A stretch of 64,000 nucleotides of DNA from Bacteroidales bacterium (GCA_016342685.1 JAEINU010000013.1:1-64000), one strand, 5' to 3'. Positions 1 to 9,842 are shown, counted from the stretch's first letter. A program made the numbers and translations. The notes: generated by a model from the letters alone, not told the origin.

Positions 1-1
1 C

Positions 2-2140
2 GATGAAATAGAGTCAGTAGAGATTACAGATGGGACAATTGTTAATGTAGATGTCAATGCAGGAGCAGCGATTGCAGCAACAAAATTGTCCAATGGTTCT
101 ATTGACAATACAGAATTTGAAAACCTTGATGGTTTAAATCAAACATTAGCTACAACAGATAACGTTGTTTTTAACCAAGTGACGGCAGATCTAGTAGGAG
201 ATGTAACAGGTAATATATCTGGTACAGCTTCAAATGTTACAGGAACAGTTGCAATAGCAAATGGAGGTACAGGACAAACGACTCAACAAGCAGCTATCAA
301 TGCATTAGCTGGGTCAGTTACAGTGAATCAATTCTTACGAGGAGATGGTACAAATGTAAGTATGTCAGCAATTCAAGTAGGAGATGTTCCTACTTTGAAC
401 CAAAATACAACTGGTACTGCTTCGAATGTAACAGGAATAGTGGCAGGCGCTAATGGAGGAACAGGAGTTGATAATACTGGAAATACAATTACTCTAGGAG
501 GTAATATTAATACAGCAGAAGCATTTACAACAGCAGGGGCAAATGCTCTAACTTTAACAACAACAGCAGCAACGAATGTTACCTTACCAACGACAGGAAC
601 TTTGGTTACATTGTCGGGAAATGAAACTTTAACAAACAAGACTATAGATGCAGATAATAACACCATTTCTAATATAGATGATGGTGAGATTAAAGCTGGT
701 GCTGCAATTGATGCAACAAAAATTGCAGATGGATCAATTGACAATACAGAATTTGAAAACCTTGATGGATTAAATCAAACATTAGCTACAACAGATAACG
801 TTGTTTTTAACCAAGTGACGGCAGATCTAGTAGGAGATGTAACAGGTAATATATCTGGTACAGCTTCAAATGTTACAGGAACAGTAGCAATAGCAAATGG
901 AGGAACAGGACAAACAACACAACAAGCAGCTATCAATGCATTAGCGGGTGCTACAACGACAAATCAATTTTTACGTGGCGATGGAGCGAATGTTTCCATG
1001 TCAGCTATTCAAGTTGCAGACGTGCCGGTGCTTAATCAAAGTACTACAGGAAATGCGGCAACCGCAACAGCACTTGCAACTGCTCGTGATATTAATGGTA
1101 TAGCTTTCGATGGCACTGCTGATATTATAGTTACCTCAGCAGCAGGAACACTCACAGGAAACACATTAAATGCGACTGTAATTAATAGTAGTCTAACTAG
1201 TGTAGGAACCTTAACAGATCTTACAGTTACGAATCCTATTGCGGGGTCTGTTACAGGCAATGCTGCCACTGTTACAACGAACGCAAATCTTACAGGAGAC
1301 GTTACTTCTCTAGGAAATGCTACTACTATTGCAGACAATGCTGTAACAACTGCAAAAATAGCCGATGCAGCTGCAGACCAAATCTTAACCACTGATGGAG
1401 CTGGAAATCCAGTATGGGATGCTAAATCGAATTACACTGCAGTATTACCAAGTGGGAATATTTTTATTGGAAATGGAACAGGAACAGCTACAGCAAGAGT
1501 AATGAGCGGTGATGTAACTGTAAATAACACAGGTGTTACAGCAATTGGAAATGCAAAAGTTACCAACACAATGCTTGCGGGGTCAATTGATTTAACTTCT
1601 AAAGTAACAGGAACACTTCTTGTTTCAAATGGTGGGACCGGACAAAATACATATATAGATGGGCAGTTACTTATTGGTAATTCTACTGGTAACACTTTGT
1701 CTAAGTCAACCCTAACCGCTGGTAATGGTATAGATATAACAAATGGAGCCGGTTCTGTTACTATATCGAATAATATAGCGGTAAATCAGGTAACAACATC
1801 TGGTACAATATCGACAACAAACGGTTCATACGTGTTAGCAACTGGGATGACTGTTACACCAGGCGCTGGAGATTACTTGGTGTTTTTTACAGGTACAACT
1901 TTAAATACCACTAATTCTGGGGAGACTTATTTTTCTGTATTTAGTAATGGAATTCAAATAGCAAGTTCAGAGGTTATTCATGAAAACGAACAAAGTACGG
2001 AAGTTACACCTGTTTCTATTGTCGGATATGTAACTGGATTGGCAGATGCTCAATCTATTGAAATCCGTTGGTATACAAGTGGAGGTACTCAAGGTTATTT
2101 ATATGGACAAAAACAGATGATTGTACAAAGAGTAAAATAA
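2..2140 (+). CDS. Phage-tail-fibre-like repeat protein, 5' truncated by the window edge
   Basis: The frame is open to the left edge, so the start is outside the window; the TTG at 86 on the ORF track is not a real start. The protein is low complexity and rich in Gly, Thr, Asn and Val. It carries motifs typical of phage tail fibres: IANGGTGQTT, SGNETLTNKT, and a LATARDINGIAFDGTADI-type segment. A block of about 100 residues (SIDNTEFENLDGLNQ onward) occurs twice with a 212-residue period and almost identical DNA. The last 120 residues or so lack the repeats and look like a beta-sandwich head. No phage structural gene is visible downstream; an exported FKBP-like gene follows after 27 bp. The sequence supports a fibrous, probably trimeric surface or tail-type protein. 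Whether it belongs to a prophage, a tailocin or a cell-surface adhesin cannot be decided here. Confidence 0.7.
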   Translation, partial: DEIESVEITDGTIVNVDVNAGAAIAATKLSNGSIDNTEFENLDGLNQTLATTDNVVFNQVTADLVGDVTGNISGTASNVTGTVAIANGGTGQTTQQAAINALAGSVTVNQFLRGDGTNVSMSAIQVGDVPTLNQNTTGTASNVTGIVAGANGGTGVDNTGNTITLGGNINTAEAFTTAGANALTLTTTAATNVTLPTTGTLVTLSGNETLTNKTIDADNNTISNIDDGEIKAGAAIDATKIADGSIDNTEFENLDGLNQTLATTDNVVFNQVTADLVGDVTGNISGTASNVTGTVAIANGGTGQTTQQAAINALAGATTTNQFLRGDGANVSMSAIQVADVPVLNQSTTGNAATATALATARDINGIAFDGTADIIVTSAAGTLTGNTLNATVINSSLTSVGTLTDLTVTNPIAGSVTGNAATVTTNANLTGDVTSLGNATTIADNAVTTAKIADAAADQILTTDGAGNPVWDAKSNYTAVLPSGNIFIGNGTGTATARVMSGDVTVNNTGVTAIGNAKVTNTMLAGSIDLTSKVTGTLLVSNGGTGQNTYIDGQLLIGNSTGNTLSKSTLTAGNGIDITNGAGSVTISNNIAVNQVTTSGTISTTNGSYVLATGMTVTPGAGDYLVFFTGTTLNTTNSGETYFSVFSNGIQIASSEVIHENEQSTEVTPVSIVGYVTGLADAQSIEIRWYTSGGTQGYLYGQKQMIVQRVK
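98..1040 (+). repeat. Two-copy direct repeat, 636-bp period, inside the tail-fibre-like gene
   Basis: About 300 bp starting near position 98 recurs near position 734 with only scattered, mostly third-position changes. The offset of 636 bp is exactly 212 codons, so the duplication preserves the frame. The fragment at the left edge (AGAAIAATKLSNGS) matches the residues just before the second copy (AGAAIDATKIADGS), so the repeat unit probably continues upstream. Confidence 0.85.
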
Positions 2141-2167
2141 TTTATATATAAGAAGAAAAGTTAAATT

Positions 2168-2860
2168 ATGAAAACAATAACATTAACTCTTTCAGTAATT
2201 CTGATAAGCATTGTAAGTTTTGCTCAAGAGCAAAAATCAGAGCAAGAGAATGTGCAAGAAATTAGACTGGCAAATCAATCAGATAGCTTACAATATGCTC
2301 TTGGTGCATTTCTGGGTCAATGGCTTGTTAACAATAATTTTCAGATTGTTAATGCAAACCTGTTTTTACAGGGAATGGATGACGTAATACAAAACAAAAC
2401 ATTAGCTGTTACTGATTCAACTATTGCTCCAATCATTTCAGCATATCAGCTTTCAAATCAATACGAGAAAAACAAACAGATGGAAGATCAGTTATTTGCG
2501 TCTTTAAAAGGAAAAGCTGGGGTTGGTGTATTACCTAGCGGAGTAAATTATATTATTATAGAAAAAGGAACTGGAAATAGACCAAATTCAAATAGCAATA
2601 TTGTTTTTCATGCTAAAGGAGTTTTTCCAGATGGAACTTTATTCGAAGATACTTATCAAAAAAATCAAGCTATTACAAATGTTGTATCAAAACTAATTCC
2701 TGGATTAAGCGAATCCATTCAATTAATGCCCGTGGGTTCAAAATGGAGAATTTTTATACCATCTGCTTTGGCATATGGTTCTGTTGGGGTCGCGGAAAAA
2801 GTACCGCCTTATACAGCTTTGGTTTTTGATATATCATTACTAGAAATTAAAGAAAAATGA
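2168..2860 (+). CDS. Exported FKBP-type peptidyl-prolyl isomerase-like protein
   Basis: A 230-residue protein with a clear signal peptide ending at SFAQ. Residues about 35-110 resemble the helical FKBP N-terminal dimerisation domain of MIP/FkpA proteins, and residues about 120-228 form an FKBP fold (PDGTLFEDTY, LIPGLSESIQLMPVGSKW, IPSALAYG, VPPYTALVFDISLLEI). FKBPs catalyse prolyl cis-trans isomerisation; this one would act on periplasmic or outer-membrane proteins. The active-site pocket looks altered: the usual V-x-Y-x-G strand reads VFHAKG, and the conserved Trp of VIPGW is Leu here. It may therefore be a weak isomerase or a pure chaperone. It lies 27 bp downstream of the fibre-like gene, consistent with co-transcription and a role in folding that product. 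Confidence 0.8.
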   Translation: MKTITLTLSVILISIVSFAQEQKSEQENVQEIRLANQSDSLQYALGAFLGQWLVNNNFQIVNANLFLQGMDDVIQNKTLAVTDSTIAPIISAYQLSNQYEKNKQMEDQLFASLKGKAGVGVLPSGVNYIIIEKGTGNRPNSNSNIVFHAKGVFPDGTLFEDTYQKNQAITNVVSKLIPGLSESIQLMPVGSKWRIFIPSALAYGSVGVAEKVPPYTALVFDISLLEIKEK

Positions 2861-2865
2861 TAAAA

Positions 2866-2981
2866 CATTCTTCGACAAGCTCAGAATGACAATAATTAGG
2901 TTGTCATTCCCTTGCAAAAGGGAATCTCGCATGTGTTAAACGAAACTATTGCAAGATCCCCAATCAAGTTGGGGATGACAG
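2866..2981 (+). repeat. REPIN-like cluster of palindromic units
   Basis: Three short hairpins fill the gap before the adhesin gene. The first pairs CATTCT with AGAATG around TCGACAAGCTC. The second (2902-2930, TGTCATTCCC..GGGAATCTCGC) and third (2951-2981) are imperfect inverted copies of each other about 20 bp apart: the reverse complement of the third reads TGTCATCCCC..GGGGATCTTGC. Two REP units in inverted orientation are the structure called a REPIN, mobilised in trans by RAYT transposases. No RAYT gene is present in this window. Confidence 0.6.
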
Positions 2982-3015
2982 TATAAACTGAAAGAAGAAA
3001 CAGAAACAGAACGAT

Positions 3016-6000
3016 TTGAATAGGAAGAATAAACATATAAAATCAAGTGCTTTAAAAGCAATCAGATCTTTGGTAAAGATTTCGATTGTGCTTGCTTGTA
3101 TTTTATGGTTTATGCAATCGGGTTCGTTAAAAGCACAGGTTATTAATAATAATGGTGCAGCAATTTCTGTAAGCGGTGGAACTTTTGTTCAAGGTGATAC
3201 TTTGGAAAATACTGCTGGTTCTATTTTAAACAATGGCACAATCGGATTAAGAGGTCATTATATTAATATTGGTACTACTGGTGGTAATGGGGTGTATAAT
3301 TTGCAAGGAAACTGGATCAACACAGGTATTTTTAATGCAGGATTTAGTTCTGTTTATTTCCTCGGTAATAAAAACCAAATCATAACAAGTGTTGGGGGAG
3401 AACAGTTTTATAATCTTACTATTAATAATTTAGGAGGTACTTCAGCAACAAATAGGATAATCTTATCGAATAATGCCGATGTGGCAGGAACACTTTCAAT
3501 AGCACAGGGTAATATCGAAACAGGTGCAAATACTTTATTTCTTACAAATCAATCAGCGGCTTCGCTTAATTATACTTCGGTTACGGGAAGTAGGGTAATT
3601 GGTAAATTTGAACGTGGAATAAATGCTGCAGAAAACTATTTGTTTCCTATTGGATCTGATGCAAATTATAATCCATTAAATCTAAATACAAATTCGATAC
3701 AAATTGGAGGATCTGTTCTATCGGAATTTGTAGTGGCTGATCCTGGTGATGTTGGCCTTCCAATACCAGATGCAGGTTTCCCATTAGCTAAAGATAGTGT
3801 TGAAGTATATGAAGCGTTTGATGATGGATACTGGAGTTTAACATCTAACAATGGTTTTTCCAGTAATGATTATAATATTAATCTTGATGGCTCAGGTTTT
3901 TTATCTCCTTTACAGGAAATTACTCGAATTATTAAACGTCCAGCTGGAGGAGATTGGTTAGTTGATGGTAGTCATAACAATGCGATCGGTTCTATTGCAT
4001 ACAGGAATAATTTTTCGGGAGGAATTTCTAACACAGGAAATCATTTTGGATTTGGTCATTGTAGACCAAGAATTCAGGTTCAACCAAAAGATACTGCTGT
4101 TTGTGACGGAGAAAGTGCTGAATTTTCAGTAGTGGCTAGTGGTCCTCAACCATTAACTTATCAATGGCAAGAATTTAGGGGGGTAGGGTGGAACAATATC
4201 TCTGATGGAGGAATTTATTCAGGTACAACATCAGATACTCTTTTAATTGATCCTACTGATCTTAGTATGAATGGTTATCGCTACAGAGTATTTATTTATG
4301 ATCAATATGGTAATTTTAAAATAAGTCTGTCTTCGGCAACCTTAACGGTTAATCCAAACCCAGTTGCAACAGCTACACCACAAATAGATACGATTTGTAG
4401 CGGTAGTACAACTTTTATAGATCTTAACAGTGATGTGGTTGGAACAACCTATTTTGTTGAAGTATTAAATTTTGCAACAACAACAATTTTGGGAGCAGAT
4501 GGAACATTAGTAGACGATACAACAATTCAACAAACCCTTATAAATCCTTCATTATTTGCCGATTCAGTAGTTTATCGAATATTCCCAACAGGACCAGTTT
4601 CAACTTTCTGTGGTGGTACTGCCGATACAGTTATTATTTGGGTAGAACCTACCGTTGAAATTAATGCAGTTAATGATACAATTTGTAATACTGATTTTAC
4701 AAACATTCTTGTAACAAGTCCAAATACAACAACAAACGGAATAAGATATACATGGAGTGTTGTGCAAGATGCAAATATTACCGGAGCAACAAATAGTATT
4801 GGTCAGGGGCAAAATATTAATACAGCTATAATACAATCTCTTACAAATAGCGGATTGGTAGCTCAAAAAGCGACGTATACAATTACTCCTTGGGCAGTTA
4901 ATGCAATTAATATTAATGAATGTACTGATGCTGGAGAAGTTATAACAATTGATATTTGGGTTGAACCAACTATCCAAATTAATGCAGTAAATGATACTCT
5001 TTGCGATGGAGATATTACAAATATTGTAGTTACCAGTCCAAATACAACAACGAATGGAATAAGGTATACATGGACAGTTGCTGATAATCCAAACATTAAC
5101 GGTGAAACAAATAGTGTTACAACGGGTCAGCTTATTGGATCGGCAATCGCACAAACCCTTATAAATACAAGTGATTCTAAACAATTAGTGCAATTTGTAA
5201 TTAGCCCATGGTCTATTAATGCTATCGACGAGAATGAATGTACCGATGCTGCAGAAATTATTACAATTGACATTTGGATTGATCCAACGCCTCGTGTTAT
5301 TGTAGATGTTATTCGGGATACAATTTGTAATGATACATATACTCAAATAGACTTAACAACTCCAAGTGTATTAACTACAGGTATTGTTACATTCGATTAC
5401 AATTCAATTGCTGACTTAGGATTAACAGGTAATAGTACTGGAATAACTGGATTAATTGATGGTAATTCGATTGTAGATTCCTTGCATAATGCAACAGCAT
5501 GGCCTGCAACTCCATTGCTTGTTCGTTATAGTATAACACCAAAGGGAACAGCTATTGGTTGTGCCGATGGAACAATAATTACCGATTCAATAACAGTTCA
5601 TCCAACAGCAGATACAAAGTTTGTTGATGTAGATAGTGTAACATGTTATTTGGATTCGGATGGTACTGCTACAATCGAGGCTAGGAATACAATAAATAAC
5701 TTTACCTTCCTTTGGAACGACCCTCTTAATCAAACAGATTCAATTGCAGATGGATTGGTACGTGGGGAATATATCGTTACTGTTACCGATAATCAGGGTT
5801 GTATAAAATTGGATACAGTTTTAATCGAAGAGCCTGATGAGTTATTCGCAGGATTAGATAGTTTATCAGATCTCTCTTGTTTTGGAATGGGTGATGGTTA
5901 TGTCGAAGTTGATCCGATTGGAGGAAATGGAAAGTACACATACATATGGTCACTAGGTGGAGTAGAAATAGCAACCACTCCATTTATTGCAAATGTAAGT

Positions 6001-7965
6001 GGTGGAGATTTTGACGTTACGGTGTATGATTATAAATTCTGTCGTAAGGATACTTCTTTTACAGTTGTTGAACCAAATCAACCGAATATTAATATTGATG
6101 TTAATAATGTAAGATGTTATGGCGAAAACGATGGTTGGGTAGAAGTTACTACTCCAGCAATTTCGTATGAATGGGATACTGGAGAAACAACTTCTAGAAT
6201 TGAAAATTTAACTGCTGGGGAATACACTGTAACAATTACAACAGGAGATAACTGTAGAGCATCTTCTGGTGCTGAAATCATTGAACCAGACTCTATCACT
6301 GTCGGTCATAATAAAACAAATATCATTTGTGCTGGAGATGCAAGTGGAACTATAGATTTAACCGTAATCGGAGGAAACGATTTCTTTGCATATACATATA
6401 ATTGGACAACTGTTGGTGGAAGTGGATTGGTTGTAACAGACGAAGATCAAACTGGAATATCTGGAGGTAAATATTATGTTACAGTAAGCGATTACAGAGG
6501 TTGTACAGGTACCGATTCTGCAGAAATTGAAGAGCCTGGTCCATTCTATTTGGATCCAGACTCATCAAATGTTACCTGTTTTGGTGATTCAAATGGTTGG
6601 ATATCTCTTGATGTGTTTGGAGGAAATGGTACCGATTATACATATGTATGGTCGAATTTAAGTGGCGATAGTTTTGGAGATGTTCCTTTAATTGAAAATC
6701 TGCAAGCAGATGAGTATTATGTTATTGTAAGAGATACAGCATCGTGTGAAATATTTGATACTATTTTAATAACAGAACCAGATCTTTTAAAAATTAAGCC
6801 GTTTGAAACAAATTCTACTTGTTATGGATACAATAATGGTACAATAAAAATAGATATTACAGGAGGAAATGGTGGATACAACATCAATTGGTCCAACGGC
6901 GAAAACACTGATTCTATTCATAGTCTTGCTTCTGGAACTTATTATGTTACAGTGGTAGATACAGAGAATTGTACTGCATCGGATACCATTGATATTAATG
7001 AACCCGAAGAAATTATTCCAAACATTACTTCAAATAACATTACTTGTTTTGGATTTAATAATGGTATTATAGAAGCTAATCCTTCCGGAGGAATTTCGCC
7101 ATATAATTATATCTGGAGTCACGATCCATTGCTAACTATAAATGAGGCTTTGGATTTAGATCCTGGAAATTATTTAGTAACTGTTGTCGATGGAAATAAC
7201 TGCGAAGACATAACAAGTATTGATTTAACACAACCCGACCCATTGGAAGTCACTGTAACAAAACAAGATATTACATGTTACAGTTTTGGCGATGGATACA
7301 TTAGCCTTTCTATTTTTGGAGGCACTCCAGATTATTCGTACCTATGGTCGAATGGTGTAACCGAGCCAAATGCACAAATGCTTACAGAAGGAAATTATAA
7401 CATTAAGGTAACCGATATAAATAATTGTGGAATCGATACCACGATTGAAATTATTGAACCTGAAAAATTAATTGTAACACCGGTTATAAGAAGACCTACA
7501 TGTCCAGACATACAAGATGGTTATATTGAGTTAAATCTCGTGGGAGGTATTCAACCATATCAAATTTATTGGGGCGATGGAAATCCCGAAGAAAACTTAT
7601 ATGATATTCGATCAGGGATATATGATCTTTACATTAATGATGTAAATCTTTGTGAAATAGATACGTCCTTTACAGTTCGAAGTATACGAGATTTTTGTAT
7701 TAATATCCCAACAGTTGTAACTCCTAATGGAGATTCATTTAACGAAAAATGGGAAATCAATATGGGTGGACTTTATCCTAATGTTGAAATTGAGATATTT
7801 AATCGATGGGGTAAACGAGTATTTTACTCGAAGGGATACGAAGAGTCGCAATTCTGGGATGGCACCGAGAATGGGAAGGAACTTCCAATGGACTCATATT
7901 ATTATATTATTAATCTTAAAAATGGGGCTGAGAGATTATCCGGAATCGTAACAATTATTAGATAA
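3016..7965 (+). CDS. Giant T9SS-secreted SprB-like adhesin with gliding-motility-type C-terminal domain
   Basis: 1649 residues. An in-frame TGA at 2989 limits the start, leaving TTG at 3016, followed by an N-terminal hydrophobic segment (ISIVLACILWF) and cleavage near LKAQ. Residues about 40-350 look like a beta-rich passenger, 350-445 an Ig-like domain (AVCDGESAEFSV), and 450-860 PKD-like modules, two of which repeat with a 106-residue period (EINAVNDTIC / QINAVNDTLC). Residues about 868-1558 hold nine SprB-type repeats, nearly all with an early Cys (TCFGDGDG-like) and a late Cys (DxxxC). The last 85 residues (VVTPNGDSFNEKW, NRWGKRVF, FWDGTENGKELP, YYIINLKNG) are a type B T9SS sorting domain. 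Export by the type IX system to the cell surface follows from family knowledge. SprB itself is the mobile gliding adhesin of Flavobacterium. Whether this organism glides is not shown. Confidence 0.88.
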   Translation: MNRKNKHIKSSALKAIRSLVKISIVLACILWFMQSGSLKAQVINNNGAAISVSGGTFVQGDTLENTAGSILNNGTIGLRGHYINIGTTGGNGVYNLQGNWINTGIFNAGFSSVYFLGNKNQIITSVGGEQFYNLTINNLGGTSATNRIILSNNADVAGTLSIAQGNIETGANTLFLTNQSAASLNYTSVTGSRVIGKFERGINAAENYLFPIGSDANYNPLNLNTNSIQIGGSVLSEFVVADPGDVGLPIPDAGFPLAKDSVEVYEAFDDGYWSLTSNNGFSSNDYNINLDGSGFLSPLQEITRIIKRPAGGDWLVDGSHNNAIGSIAYRNNFSGGISNTGNHFGFGHCRPRIQVQPKDTAVCDGESAEFSVVASGPQPLTYQWQEFRGVGWNNISDGGIYSGTTSDTLLIDPTDLSMNGYRYRVFIYDQYGNFKISLSSATLTVNPNPVATATPQIDTICSGSTTFIDLNSDVVGTTYFVEVLNFATTTILGADGTLVDDTTIQQTLINPSLFADSVVYRIFPTGPVSTFCGGTADTVIIWVEPTVEINAVNDTICNTDFTNILVTSPNTTTNGIRYTWSVVQDANITGATNSIGQGQNINTAIIQSLTNSGLVAQKATYTITPWAVNAININECTDAGEVITIDIWVEPTIQINAVNDTLCDGDITNIVVTSPNTTTNGIRYTWTVADNPNINGETNSVTTGQLIGSAIAQTLINTSDSKQLVQFVISPWSINAIDENECTDAAEIITIDIWIDPTPRVIVDVIRDTICNDTYTQIDLTTPSVLTTGIVTFDYNSIADLGLTGNSTGITGLIDGNSIVDSLHNATAWPATPLLVRYSITPKGTAIGCADGTIITDSITVHPTADTKFVDVDSVTCYLDSDGTATIEARNTINNFTFLWNDPLNQTDSIADGLVRGEYIVTVTDNQGCIKLDTVLIEEPDELFAGLDSLSDLSCFGMGDGYVEVDPIGGNGKYTYIWSLGGVEIATTPFIANVSGGDFDVTVYDYKFCRKDTSFTVVEPNQPNINIDVNNVRCYGENDGWVEVTTPAISYEWDTGETTSRIENLTAGEYTVTITTGDNCRASSGAEIIEPDSITVGHNKTNIICAGDASGTIDLTVIGGNDFFAYTYNWTTVGGSGLVVTDEDQTGISGGKYYVTVSDYRGCTGTDSAEIEEPGPFYLDPDSSNVTCFGDSNGWISLDVFGGNGTDYTYVWSNLSGDSFGDVPLIENLQADEYYVIVRDTASCEIFDTILITEPDLLKIKPFETNSTCYGYNNGTIKIDITGGNGGYNINWSNGENTDSIHSLASGTYYVTVVDTENCTASDTIDINEPEEIIPNITSNNITCFGFNNGIIEANPSGGISPYNYIWSHDPLLTINEALDLDPGNYLVTVVDGNNCEDITSIDLTQPDPLEVTVTKQDITCYSFGDGYISLSIFGGTPDYSYLWSNGVTEPNAQMLTEGNYNIKVTDINNCGIDTTIEIIEPEKLIVTPVIRRPTCPDIQDGYIELNLVGGIQPYQIYWGDGNPEENLYDIRSGIYDLYINDVNLCEIDTSFTVRSIRDFCINIPTVVTPNGDSFNEKWEINMGGLYPNVEIEIFNRWGKRVFYSKGYEESQFWDGTENGKELPMDSYYYIINLKNGAERLSGIVTIIR

Positions 7966-8082
7966 GCAGTTATTAGTAACAGAAAATATAACCATTATAA
8001 CAGTGTTTTAGTATAAATTATAAAACCTTTTTAAATAAAGCCGTATAAGTATTAAAATTATTAAAGTAAACACCTAAAAACT

Positions 8083-9822
8083 ATGAGAGTATTAAACTTT
8101 ACTTTTCTTTTTATTTTTTCATTTATTTTTATTACAAATTCAGCGTTTTCTCAGGAACAATTAACTCATAAAAAGAAAATATATCGCTCGCCGGAAGGGA
8201 AGTTATATGTAAATAAAGATTTACCAATTTATTTCAGGATAGCTACCTCTGACGATGACGAAGCCGAATCATTTTTGTTAAATCCAGCACCAGATTCAAA
8301 AAAGTATGCAAACCCAATGTATCTTGATACTGAGGGGTACAATACATTTCGATCGCCATCAAAGGTAGATACGGTTACAAAAAAAGTTATATATCCTTTA
8401 GAAGATATTATTTATCAAATGTACTCCGATAGTAGGGCGCCAATCACGAAGTTTTCGTTCGATAAAAAGAAGTATTTCAAATCTGCAAATATTTATTACT
8501 TTGGAGAAATTATCGATCTTAAGTTTTCATCATCTGATGCTACTTCGGGAGTTGAGAAAACCTACTATTCTATGAATGGCGCTGGTTATGTTGAAATAAC
8601 CGATAATTTAAAGCTCGATAAAGAAGTTTTATACGAGATTAAATATTATTCTGTTGATCATGTAGGAAATGCAGAATCACCAAAATCAATAAAAATTAAA
8701 ATAGATATAACAAAACCTAGCACAAAGCTTTCTGTCGATACAGATCTGCATGAAAATATAATATCTCCACGATCAAAAATCGTATTAGAAGCTAGTGATA
8801 ATAACTCAAAGGTAAAGAAAACAGTATTTTCTCTTAACGGAGGAACAGTGTATAACTATAATACTCCAATTGTAATTTCAGGCTTAAAAGAAGGTGAACA
8901 TAGCATAACTTATTATTCTACCGATAACGCTGGGAATGTTGAAGCTCACAAAGTATATGATTTTTATTTAGATAAGTCAGCACCATTAATTGTTGATGAA
9001 TTCATTGGAAATACATTTATTGCAAATGGCAAAGAATACTCTTCCGGAAGAAGTAAAGTAAAGCTAACGGCAATGGATAATAAAGCTGGAGTTAAAGAAA
9101 TTAGATACTCAATTAACGGCGGCGAGTTTATGGAATATACTAAACCTTTCTTTTTATCGAAATCAGGAAAACTAAAAATACAAACATTTGTTACCGATAA
9201 TGTAAATAATCAGAAAATAACGGCCATTATGACAAATAAATCGGCCATCTCTTATGTTGATTTATCTGGACCTACTCTAGGGCATTATTTTCAGGGACCT
9301 AATTTTAATTCGAAAGATACAACTTACATTACTAAAGACACAAAGATTAAACTAGCTGCCAAAGACGATGCATCAGGATTTAGCAGGTTAGAATATAGTC
9401 TAGATAACGAAAGTATTGTAGATTATGAAAAAGCATTTAGTATTGGTAATGATGGGGTTCATGTGATTACTTATTCTGGATATGACTTTGTTGACAATTC
9501 AAGCACCAACACCTTTACTTGTGTGGAAGATAATGTTGGGCCTGAGATATTCTTTAGATTCAGTATATTATCAAATAAATCGAAGAATATAGATGGAAAA
9601 ACATATGAAGTATTTCCAAACCATGTTGTGCTATTTTTGTCATCAACCGATTCGTCTGTTGGTTTCGAGAAAATTTCATATTCAGTAAATGGCGCGGCAT
9701 TTAAGCCATATACTAGTCTTATAAAAGGATTTACAACAGATAAATTATATTCTATAAAAGTTAAATCTGGTGATAAATTAGGAAATGTAAGCGAGAAAAC
9801 GATAGATTTTTATATTGAGTAG
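8083..9822 (+). CDS. Exported protein with five tandem Ig-like (OmpL47-type) repeats
   Basis: 579 residues with a signal peptide ending at SAFSQ. After about 100 residues come five similar modules, near residues 125-210, 215-300, 300-395, 396-490 and 490-579. Each has a D-x-x-x-P-type opening, a Y/FS-x-NGG core and a closing YYSxDxxGNxE motif. This pattern is annotated in databases as OmpL47-type beta-barrel or Ig-like repeats and is seen in bacterial surface proteins. No catalytic motif and no T9SS sorting domain are visible, so a periplasmic or outer-membrane-associated structural role is more likely. It is 118 bp downstream of the SprB-like adhesin and only 20 bp upstream of the phosphatase gene, making it the first gene of a three-gene operon. 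Confidence 0.75.
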   Translation: MRVLNFTFLFIFSFIFITNSAFSQEQLTHKKKIYRSPEGKLYVNKDLPIYFRIATSDDDEAESFLLNPAPDSKKYANPMYLDTEGYNTFRSPSKVDTVTKKVIYPLEDIIYQMYSDSRAPITKFSFDKKKYFKSANIYYFGEIIDLKFSSSDATSGVEKTYYSMNGAGYVEITDNLKLDKEVLYEIKYYSVDHVGNAESPKSIKIKIDITKPSTKLSVDTDLHENIISPRSKIVLEASDNNSKVKKTVFSLNGGTVYNYNTPIVISGLKEGEHSITYYSTDNAGNVEAHKVYDFYLDKSAPLIVDEFIGNTFIANGKEYSSGRSKVKLTAMDNKAGVKEIRYSINGGEFMEYTKPFFLSKSGKLKIQTFVTDNVNNQKITAIMTNKSAISYVDLSGPTLGHYFQGPNFNSKDTTYITKDTKIKLAAKDDASGFSRLEYSLDNESIVDYEKAFSIGNDGVHVITYSGYDFVDNSSTNTFTCVEDNVGPEIFFRFSILSNKSKNIDGKTYEVFPNHVVLFLSSTDSSVGFEKISYSVNGAAFKPYTSLIKGFTTDKLYSIKVKSGDKLGNVSEKTIDFYIE

Positions 9823-9842
9823 ACTTTTCTAAAAGTCAGTTT

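Noticed and set aside
98-1040. Possible CRISPR-like or tandem repeat array
   Set aside because: The repeat unit is hundreds of bases long, coding and in frame. It is a protein duplication.
373-1695. Three minus-strand ORFs opposite the fibre-like gene
   Set aside because: They mirror the repeat periodicity of the plus-strand gene and read as low-complexity Val/Ala/Pro strings.
4600-5184. 194-residue minus-strand ORF, rich in Cys, Ile and Asn
   Set aside because: Shadow of the adhesin's repeat-rich coding strand; its composition is the reverse complement of Asn/Thr/Ile codons and it has no promoter or homology signal.
7727-7951. 74-residue plus-strand ORF inside the end of the adhesin gene
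   Set aside because: Out-of-frame shadow of the conserved T9SS sorting domain.
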